A DNA stretch of 64,000 nt. It comes from Nostoc carneum NIES-2107 (GTDB lineage Bacteria; Cyanobacteriota; Cyanobacteriia; Cyanobacteriales; Nostocaceae). A model generated the notes under the pieces. That model was not told the origin of the DNA. It searched no databases and worked only from the letters and a program-made list of their open reading frames with translations. A program made the position numbers and the translations under genes. Each line of letters opens with the position of its first letter. Position 1 is the stretch's first letter. Location of the stretch: assembly GCA_002368155.1 (NCBI GenBank), contig AP018180.1:4511380-4575379 (forward strand), written 5' to 3'. Below are positions 37,095-44,700 of this stretch, one piece after another.

Positions 37095-37829
37095 TTAACT
37101 CAAATTATCTGGATCTACGCCTAGCGATCGCACATACTCCGCCAATCTTTCTGCACGCTGTCTTTCCTGCTCTGCTTTTTCTGCTAGGGTAGGCACCCAG
37201 CCCTGTGCATTATACCAACGCAACCATAAACCTGTGATCTGCTGATAAGTCCCTTGCCACAACCCTAATCCCAGTTCTAACTCTTCTAGCCAAAAGCGGT
37301 TATCTCTAAGAGATACTGCTTCATAACGACTGCCCATGAGTTGAAATATCCGGAGATTATTTTCGTAGCGATCATATACGACATAGTAAGGAACCCGCAA
37401 AACGCGTTCATAAACTTCCCATTTAGTTGGAGGTTGATTTACTTCCCTCAGAGTTCTTCCTAAGTCTTCTTGTTCTGTTCCGGGTGAAAGTAACTCAACT
37501 ACTAAAAATGGATTAATTCCTTCTTGCCAAACAACGTAACTTAAGCGTAAGTCTTGCTGTTGGCTAGCACCAGCTACCCCTAAAACTACGTACCAATCAG
37601 GCCTTTTGTACCATAAAGGATGGCGAGGATTGTAGTACAGGTTTAAATCGCTAGCCAGTAAAATTTCTGTGGGTAAATAGTTGGGAGGTTGACAAGTTTC
37701 AGTTAATAAATCAGCCTGAATACAGTGAAATTCGTCCGGCAAGCCTGATTCCCCTATTAATTCGCTGGGTAAATCATACATCGTCGGCATTGTTTCTTGA
37801 GGCGGGCGTGGCGGATTTGGATCGTACAT
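37095..37829 (-). CDS. Uma2 family endonuclease-like protein
   Basis: A 244-residue Uma2 (PD-(D/E)XK superfamily) protein. It has RPDWYVVLGVAG, PFLVVELLSPGTEQEDLG (acidic strand) and WEVYERVLRVPYYVVYDR in the order of the family, and ends in a charged coiled stretch (AEKAEQERQRAERLAEYV) that is common in cyanobacterial Uma2 proteins. Sequence similarity with the Uma2 at 11427-12002 is low. Function is unknown. Confidence 0.87.
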   Translation of the reverse strand: MYDPNPPRPPQETMPTMYDLPSELIGESGLPDEFHCIQADLLTETCQPPNYLPTEILLASDLNLYYNPRHPLWYKRPDWYVVLGVAGASQQQDLRLSYVVWQEGINPFLVVELLSPGTEQEDLGRTLREVNQPPTKWEVYERVLRVPYYVVYDRYENNLRIFQLMGSRYEAVSLRDNRFWLEELELGLGLWQGTYQQITGLWLRWYNAQGWVPTLAEKAEQERQRAERLAEYVRSLGVDPDNLS

Positions 37830-38036
37830 GGCTACTCATGAATGCTGACACAGCAATTTTTTACTTTAATCAAATTATCGCGATTAATTGTGAAATTGGG
37901 GTTTGGTAATTGGTGTTTGGGGCTTGGTATTTCTTCTGTGTTCCCCAATATTTTTATCTACATGATCATCAATGTATTACAGAAGAGTCACGGATTCAGC
38001 TAAACTGAGACTTGGTTTATTGCATTATATCTAGGC

Positions 38037-38231
38037 ATGGAAATCGGACAGAAGGTTAAGGTTTTTCGTTTGCGCGATCGCGTTTCTCCCGCTGTTGTAA
38101 AAAAATTAGGACAAGTAGGCACTATCCTCGGCTACAAAATGACAGATGGTAGCGGTGTGGGTATAGTGGTGCAATTTGAAGATAATTTCTACACTTGGTT
38201 TTTTGAAGATGAGCTAAAACTCGTACAGTAG
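38037..38231 (+). CDS. petP: Cytochrome b6f accessory subunit PetP
   Basis: A 64-residue SH3-like protein (DUF2862): MEIGQKVKVFRLRDRVS, VVKKLGQVGTILGYK, GIVVQFEDNFYTWFF and EDELKLV. In cyanobacteria this peripheral subunit sits on the cytoplasmic face of the cytochrome b6f complex and affects linear electron flow. It is 72 bases upstream of the Get3d-type gene and on the same strand, which may share its promoter. Family assignment is firm; the petP name rests on this identity. Confidence 0.85.
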   Translation: MEIGQKVKVFRLRDRVSPAVVKKLGQVGTILGYKMTDGSGVGIVVQFEDNFYTWFFEDELKLVQ

Positions 38232-38303
38232 GCGGAAGCACAGAATATTTGCCGAGTGCTAAGTTGGAGTTGAAAACATCGGCGGTAAGGTGGAAATCAA
38301 GTC

Positions 38304-39404
38304 ATGACTCTGATATTGACATTTTTGGGCAAAGGCGGCATTGCTCGTACCAAAATTGCGATCGCCGCCGCTAAATTATTGGCTAGCGAAGGCAAACGCG
38401 TCCTGCTTGCAGGACTTGCAGAGCCAACATTACCCATCCTGCTAGAAACTACACTAACACCCGACCCTCAAGAAATTGCTCCCAATTTGCAAGTAGTACA
38501 GTTTCAAGCTTCTGTATTATTAGAACGCCAGTGGGAAGAAGTCAAAAAACTGGAGGCGCAATATCTCAGAACACCAATTATTAAAGATGTTTTTGGTCAA
38601 GAATTGGTGGTATTGCCAGGGATGGATGGTGCTTTAGCCTTAAATGCAATCCGTGAATATGATGCCACTGGCAAATATGACGTGATTGTCTATGATGGCA
38701 CAGGTGATGCTTCTGGTTTACGAATGTTGGGATTACCAGAGTCTTTGAGTTGGTATATGCGACGCTTTCGGCAATTAATTGTTAACTCAGATTTGGGGAA
38801 AACAATCGCTGAATCGCCTTTGATTCAACCGCTAATTAGCACTCTGTTCAATTTTAATTGGACAGCAGATAACTTCGCTCAACCGACTAATCAAGTTAAC
38901 AATTTTTTAGAAAAGGGTAAAGCTGCCCTTGCCAATCCCCAGCGTGTTGCTGCCTTTTTGGTAACTACACCAGATCCAATTGAGGTAGCCAGCAGCCGTT
39001 ATTTATGGGGTAGCGCGCAACAAATCGGTGTGACGGTTGGTGGTGTGATTGTTGTCTCTCCCGAGACCAACCCCAATCTTACAGAGGAATTTAGCCCTCT
39101 GTCCATTAGTGTAGTGCCTGATGCCCCGACTGGTGAATGGCGATCGCTCATGGATGCCTTGCCAGATTTTGCCCAGGAAGCACTAAAAGCCCCCAAACCC
39201 ATAGAAATAGATACCCATAACCGTCAGGTACGCTTATTCTTGCCTGGATTTGATAAAAAACAAGTCAAGCTAACTCAGTATGGGCCGGAAGTAACTGTGG
39301 AAGCAGGCGACCAACGGCGCAATATTGACCTTCCACCTTCTTTAAGTGGAAAACCCATTACTGGGGCGAAGTTTCAGAACAGTTATTTGATCATTTCGTT
39401 TTAA
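38304..39404 (+). CDS. Get3d-type ArsA/Get3 ATPase with C-terminal alpha-crystallin domain
   Basis: A 366-residue protein of the ArsA/Get3 superfamily, of the Get3d type found in cyanobacteria and plastids. The N-terminal P-loop reads GKGGIARTK; canonical Get3 has GKGGVGKTT, so the first signature Lys is kept and the second Lys becomes Arg. Switch-like VIVYDGTGDASG follows near residue 130. The last 90 residues (IDTHNRQVRLFLPGF to KFQNSYLIISF) form a beta-rich alpha-crystallin-like domain, the mark of Get3d. Client-handling function is not established. It lies between petP and chlG on the same strand. Confidence 0.82.
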   Translation: MTLILTFLGKGGIARTKIAIAAAKLLASEGKRVLLAGLAEPTLPILLETTLTPDPQEIAPNLQVVQFQASVLLERQWEEVKKLEAQYLRTPIIKDVFGQELVVLPGMDGALALNAIREYDATGKYDVIVYDGTGDASGLRMLGLPESLSWYMRRFRQLIVNSDLGKTIAESPLIQPLISTLFNFNWTADNFAQPTNQVNNFLEKGKAALANPQRVAAFLVTTPDPIEVASSRYLWGSAQQIGVTVGGVIVVSPETNPNLTEEFSPLSISVVPDAPTGEWRSLMDALPDFAQEALKAPKPIEIDTHNRQVRLFLPGFDKKQVKLTQYGPEVTVEAGDQRRNIDLPPSLSGKPITGAKFQNSYLIISF

Positions 39405-39647
39405 GTTAGAGATATTGGGATTGGGGACTGGGGACTGGGGACTGGGGACTAGGTAAATAAGGGAAGGCAAAAATATTAATGTCCTATGCCCTATGCCCTA
39501 TGCACCATGACGGCAGTTGCTACAACGGAGGAGACCTCCGCAACGCACTGCCTCCCCAATGCCCCATGCCCCATGACGGCAGTTGCTACAACGGAGGAAA
39601 CCTCCGCAACGCATTGCCTCCCCTATGCCCTATGCCCAATTAATCTT
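39405..39647 (+). repeat. Dispersed repeat array upstream of chlG
   Basis: Four or so GGGGACT units lie at 39424-39448. Then two copies of a 66-base unit start at 39505 and 39571, each with ATGACGGCAGTTGCTACAA and a CGGAGG/CCTCCG palindrome; a third copy of the core lies at about 55391-55428. The CCTATGCCC words between them are also dispersed repeats. The chlG frame is open through this region but the repeat is not part of the enzyme. Confidence 0.8.
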
Positions 39648-40688
39648 ATGTCTGAATCATCTCCCATTACTCCAAATTCCAATCCGGCGGAAGCGATAGA
39701 GTCCGTTAATAATACTGAAGAGATCACCGCAGTTGGCGATCGCAGTTCTAAAACTCGGCAACTGCTGGGGATGAAAGGCGCAGCACCAGGGGAAACCTCG
39801 ATTTGGAAAATCCGGTTGCAACTGATGAAGCCGATTACCTGGATTCCCCTGATTTGGGGTGTAGTCTGCGGTGCGGCTTCTTCGGGTAACTATACTTGGA
39901 CGCTGGAAAATGTGTTGAAGGCCGCGGCTTGTATGTTACTGTCTGGCCCCTTGCTGACAGGTTATACCCAAACCATCAATGATTTCTACGATCGCGAAAT
40001 TGATGCGATTAACGAGCCTTACCGTCCGATTCCTTCTGGTGCTATTTCCGTACCCCAGGTAATTACGCAGATAGTTGTATTATTACTGGGTGGTATTGGT
40101 TTAGCTTTTGTGCTGGATTTGTGGGCTGGTCATGACTTCCCCAACATCACAGTGTTGGCTATCTTTGGAACTTTTATTGCCTACATCTATTCAGCGCCAC
40201 CACTGAAGCTGAAGCAAAACGGCTGGTTAGGCAACTATGCTTTAGGAGCCAGCTATATTGCTTTACCTTGGTGGGCTGGTCATGCTTTGTTTGGCGAACT
40301 GAACTGGAAAATTATTGTTCTCACCCTGGTTTATAGTTTAGCTGGATTGGGGATTGCCATTGTTAATGACTTCAAGAGTGTAGAAGGCGATCGCCAATTA
40401 GGACTACAATCACTACCTGTAATGTTTGGTGTCACCACTGCGGCCTGGATATGTGTAGTGATGATTGATGTATTTCAAGGATTAATTGCGGCATACCTGG
40501 TCAGTATCCATGAGAATTTGTACGCAGCAATTCTTGTACTGTTGATTTTGCCGCAAATTACTTTCCAAGATATGTATTTTTTGCGTGACCCGTTAAAGAA
40601 CGATGTGAAGTATCAAGCCAGTGCCCAACCATTCTTAGTTTTAGGAATGCTTGTGGCTGGTTTAGCACTTGGTCATGCAGGTATTTGA
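39648..40688 (+). CDS. chlG: Chlorophyll synthase ChlG
   Basis: A 346-residue UbiA-family prenyltransferase, which attaches the geranylgeranyl or phytyl tail to chlorophyllide in the thylakoid. It has about eight membrane helices. The first Asp-rich motif is NDFYDREIDA (near residue 117) with PYRPIPSGA after it, and the second is IVNDFKSVEGDR (about 242). Family members have a short soluble N-terminus like the SSKTRQLLGMKGA here. I chose the ATG at 39648, which starts MSESSP; the upstream open frame is repeat DNA. A terminator hairpin follows at 40720. Confidence 0.95.
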   Translation: MSESSPITPNSNPAEAIESVNNTEEITAVGDRSSKTRQLLGMKGAAPGETSIWKIRLQLMKPITWIPLIWGVVCGAASSGNYTWTLENVLKAAACMLLSGPLLTGYTQTINDFYDREIDAINEPYRPIPSGAISVPQVITQIVVLLLGGIGLAFVLDLWAGHDFPNITVLAIFGTFIAYIYSAPPLKLKQNGWLGNYALGASYIALPWWAGHALFGELNWKIIVLTLVYSLAGLGIAIVNDFKSVEGDRQLGLQSLPVMFGVTTAAWICVVMIDVFQGLIAAYLVSIHENLYAAILVLLILPQITFQDMYFLRDPLKNDVKYQASAQPFLVLGMLVAGLALGHAGI

Positions 40689-40719
40689 TTTATACTTCTA
40701 GAGTAAGAAGTTTAGATAT

Positions 40720-40760
40720 AGGGGTTAGGAGGTAACATTACTTCTAACTCCTAATTTTTA
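40720..40760 (+). terminator. Terminator of chlG
   Basis: AGGGGTTA-G-GAGGTA (40720-40734) pairs with TACTTC-TAACTCCT (40739-40752) around ACAT, with one bulge and two G-U pairs, and is followed by AATTTTTAA. It lies 31 bases after the chlG stop. Confidence 0.7.
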
Positions 40761-40779
40761 ATTACTATCAGAACTTGCC

Positions 40780-41067
40780 GTGTTATACCTAATTGTTGCT
40801 TTGATACATGGGATTCAGGCTTTGTTAGTCCCTATTTGCTTTGTTGTTGCTTGGGCTGTCATGATTCTAGGTGGTTGGAGTTTGTGGTCAGCAGCACGAG
40901 ATAGTGTCAGTAAAGCCAAGCAAATGCATCAAATACCTTGTACAGGTTGTCAGTTTTTCACCGATAATTACCGCCTCAAGTGTACTGTACACCCTTCTAT
41001 TGCTAATACAGAAGAAGCAATTCACTGTCATGATTTTCAGGCTAAGACCAATTCGATGTATTACTAA
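40780..41067 (+). CDS. Conserved small membrane protein with Cys-rich tail
   Basis: A 95-residue protein with a long hydrophobic N-terminus (about residues 1-36: LYLIVALIHGIQALLV, CFVVAWAVMILGGWSLW) and a soluble tail with PCTGCQFFTDNYRLKCTVHP and EAIHCHDF. The Cys-x-x-Cys, Cys and Cys-x-His arrangement could bind a metal. The start is a GTG at 40780; no ATG is available before the hydrophobic segment. I have seen similar proteins as conserved cyanobacterial hypotheticals but know no function. Confidence 0.65.
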   Translation: MLYLIVALIHGIQALLVPICFVVAWAVMILGGWSLWSAARDSVSKAKQMHQIPCTGCQFFTDNYRLKCTVHPSIANTEEAIHCHDFQAKTNSMYY

Positions 41068-41130
41068 CAGTCTGTGCCATTAATTTTAATCGTTTTGACC
41101 GTCAATCATTCGATGAATTCATTATGCATG

Positions 41131-41251
41131 AGACTTCTTGCAGAAGTTGGGAAAAGGAGAAGGGGTAAGGGGGAAAGGTTTGGTCTTTTCCCTTTCCCCT
41201 TTAACCTTTTCCCTTTACGCATCTATTGTTGAATCTTGACGCATGAAGTCT
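41131..41251. repeat. Possible palindromic repeat element
   Basis: Eleven-base ends AGACTTCTTGC (41131-41141) and GCATGAAGTCT (41241-41251) are inverted with one mismatch. Inside, a purine-rich stretch (AAAGGAGAAGGGGTAAGGGGG) is matched by CTTTTCCCTTTCCCCTTT, so most of it can fold on itself. It has no coding capacity and could be a MITE or other dispersed repeat. Confidence 0.4.
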
Positions 41252-41379
41252 TGTCAGAAATCTGTGTTGCTTGTCTAGGAAATTTTTGCATATCGGGCAT
41301 TAAAAATATTTTTATTACTTCCCGTATACGTAGTTCATCAAAACTACACATTCTTAAATATTTGGTAAATTCACATTTA

Positions 41380-41398
41380 CATAAGCTTTTCTTAACCT
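41380..41398 (+). promoter_or_regulatory. Candidate Pho box, first
   Basis: CATAAGCT-TTT-CTTAACCT is a pair of octamers 11 bases apart, matching the cyanobacterial Pho-box unit CTTAACCT at 6 of 8 and 8 of 8 positions. A weaker third octamer (ATTCACAT, 5 of 8) precedes at the same spacing. It lies about 330 bases before the secreted nuclease gene. Confidence 0.45.
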
Positions 41399-41464
41399 GA
41401 AACCAGCCACTACATATATTTAATAAAATCAGCTATTTATAAATCTTAAGTAAATGGATCTACT

Positions 41465-41483
41465 CATAGCCTGTTCTTAACCT
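41465..41483 (+). promoter_or_regulatory. Candidate Pho box, second
   Basis: CATAGCCT-GTT-CTTAACCT repeats the arrangement of the first site: octamers 11 bases apart, 6 of 8 and 8 of 8 matches to CTTAACCT. It is about 246 bases upstream of the nuclease ATG. A PhoB-type regulator could act here under phosphate starvation. Confidence 0.45.
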
Positions 41484-41728
41484 TCACCCAGTAAATCCTA
41501 AGTAACTATTTACATCTGTAGAAATACAGAGTGCTGATTTTATGCAATGAACAAAAGAATACTCAACAAGGTACGACCTATTTCAACATAGGCCGCGATT
41601 ATTTGCGTCCTCATTCATTTGTCTTACTTTGGCTCAGTTTGATTCTCTGCATGATTGCATCCAATCATTAATCTGCTTTTGACAATTTGCGAAAAACTCT
41701 CACCGCTACTTTACTAGGAGATTTTTTG

Positions 41729-44700
41729 ATGGCACTGAAGACAGGCGATATTGCTTTCGTAGGTTTTAACTCTGAAGGTAACGATAACCTAGCGTTCGTT
41801 ACCTTGGTTCAAATTGAAGCTGGAACAGAAATTCACTTTACTGATAATGAGTGGACAGGCTCAAGTTTTAATACTGGGGAATCTGGGTTTACTTGGACTG
41901 CTAATTCTACTATTCCCCCTGGCGTAGTCGTCACTATCGATAATATTGGTAGTGGGACAATTTCATCAAATCTGGGAACTGTAGCTTTTTTTGATTCCAG
42001 CAACCGAGGTATAGCTGCTAGTACTGAGATTGTCTATGCCTACGTGGGTACACCAACTACACCAACAGCATTTCTTACAGCAATTGGCAACAACACATTA
42101 ACAGGCAACAGTGGCGGCGGAGCAACTGTAACTCTTAATGGTACTGGTCTCACAGTCGGCATTAATGCCATTGAACTTGCATCCAAAGATGCTGATGCTG
42201 ATATTGCGGTATACGATGGCAATCGTAGTGGAGAATCCAATTTCGCTTCCTATCTGCCACTCATTAATAACCCTGCTAACTGGGTGACGCAAGATGCATC
42301 TGGCGACCAAAGTAACGATGGGATTGCACCAGATTTACCGTTTAGTACATCTGGATTCACTGTTAATTCTGGTATTCCCAGCGTCAATCTCTCTGTTAGC
42401 AGTAACTCTGGTTCGGAAGCAGGGACAACAGTAATTACAGTCACTGCTACCGCCTCTAGTGCTGTTACTGGTGACCAAACAGTTGACTTAAGTGTTTTGG
42501 GAACTGGCATTACTCCAGGCGATTACACTCTTAGCAGTAATCAAATCACAATTCTTAACGGACAAACAACTGGTTCTGTCACCTTTACAGTTGTCGATGA
42601 TGCTTTAGTTGAAGGCAATGAAACAGCAACTTTAACTCTCAGCAATCCTTCTGCTGGAATTACTCTCGGTACAGCTTCTCAGAATATTGCGATCGCAGAT
42701 AATAATACTCCAACTGTGCCGACTGTGAATTTATCTGTTAGCACTGCTGCTGGTTCAGAAGCGAATACAACAGCTATCACTGTGACGGCTACTGCTTCTA
42801 GTGCAGTTGTTGGTAGTCAAACAGTGAATTTAGCAGTTACAGGCACAGGTATCGCCACTGGAGATTATTACCTCAGCAACAATACCATTACCATTGCTGA
42901 CGGACAAACCAGTGGTTCTGTTACCTTTATCGTGGCAGATGATGCGATCGCAGAAGCAACTGAAACTGCTATCTTGACAATCGCGACACCTTCTGCAGGT
43001 ATTGCTTTAGGTAACACCACTTCGCAAAATATTACGATTACCAACAACAACACCAGCACTTTGCAAAAAGTTGGCGGTTTCACCAGTGCGAATGGTGCTG
43101 AAATTTCCGCCTTCGATCCAGGAAGCGATCGCCTGTTTGTTGTAGCAGGTAGCACTGTGGAAATCTACAGTGTTAGCAACATCGGAGCATTGACAGCAGT
43201 CGGTAGTCTGACTCCTGGATTTACCGCACCTACTGGAACCGAAATTATTCCTAACAGTGTGGCCGTCAAGAATGGAACAGTAGCGGTTGCTTACGCAATT
43301 CGCAACACCACAACTGGCGCGCAACTTCTCGGACAGGTTAGCTTTTTTAATGCCGCTAATGGTTCATTCTTAAACTCTGTGGAAGTGGGCTATCTGCCGG
43401 ATATGCTTACCTTTACACCTGATGGTACAAAGGTCTTAACTGCCAACGAAGGCGAACCGAATAGCTACGGACAAGCTAATTCCTTCGACCCTGAAGGGTC
43501 TGTGAGCATTATTAACTTGGCAAATGGTGTTGCCAACGCTACAGTGCAAACTGCTGGATTTACGGCGTTTAATAGCCAAATCGATGCCCTAAAAGCTTCG
43601 GGTGTGCGGATTTTTGGCCCTGGTGCTACTGTAGCCCAAGATGTAGAACCCGAATATATTGCCTTTTCGGGAGATGGTACAAAAGCTTACGTAACGTTGC
43701 AAGAAAATAATGCGATCGCAATTCTCGATATTACCAGCGCTACGATCACCGACATTTTGCCCTTGGGTGTGAAAAATCACAACTTGCCTGGCAATGGTAT
43801 CGATGCGAGCGATCAGGATGGCGGTATTAATATTAAGAACTGGCCTGTGTTTGGGTTATATCAGCCAGATGCGATCGCTAGTTTTACAGCTAACGGGCAA
43901 ACCTACTACATCACAGCCAACGAAGGCGATTCCCGCAACTACACAGGATTTAATGAAGAAATTCGTGTTGGTGCATCTGGATATGTTTTAGACCCAACAG
44001 TTTTCCCCAATGCAGCCGACCTGAAGCAAAATGCTAACTTGGGCAGATTACAATTAACCAACGCCACGGGTGATATTGACGGTGATAAGGACTTTGATCG
44101 CATTGAAGCATTTGGGGCGCGTTCCTTCTCAATTTGGGATGCTAGCGGTAAACAAGTTTTTGATAGTGGCGATCAACTCGAACAAATTACCGCTAGTAAA
44201 GTCCCAACTCTGTTTAACTCAGAGGGCTTGGCTGCTGGCTTTGACACCCGCAGCGATAATAAAGGGCCTGAACCGGAAGGTGTGGCGATTGGAGTGATCA
44301 ACAACCGCACCTATGCGTTTATCGGTTTAGAACGCACTGGCGATGTGATTGTCTATGAGGTGACAAATCCTAACAAGCCAACTTTTGTTCAGTATATTAA
44401 TACACCAGAAGATGTCGCAGTAGAGGGGCTAACATTTATTTCCGCCGCCGACAGTCCCACAGGTAAGCCTTTGTTGGTGACAACAAATGAAGTTAGCAGA
44501 ACGGTTGCTGTGTTTGAAGTCACCCCACCTATGAGAATTAGCGACATTCAAGGAGTTAGTCACACCTCCCCCTTTAATGGAAAAACTGTTACCAATGTTC
44601 CGGGGATTGTGACAGCCGTTGCAGCGCGGGGTTTCTACCTCCAAGACCCTAACCCAGATAGTAGCGATCGCACTTCTGAAGGAATTTTTGTTTTCACTTC

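Larger units (their letters stand above)
41068..41728. other. Intergenic region with MITE-like repeat and control sites
   Basis: This 661-base region holds no gene. A possible repeat element lies at 41131-41251 (ends AGACTTCTTGC and GCATGAAGTCT, one mismatch, interior of AAGGGG/CCCCTTT runs). Two candidate Pho boxes lie at 41380 and 41465, and a TCTGTA-GAAA-TACAGA hairpin at 41515-41530. AGGAG at 41716-41720 serves the next gene. Confidence 0.5.

Noticed and set aside
39486-39647. N-terminal extension of ChlG
   Set aside because: The 54 upstream codons are two copies of a dispersed repeat; the ChlG family N-terminus fits the ATG at 39648.
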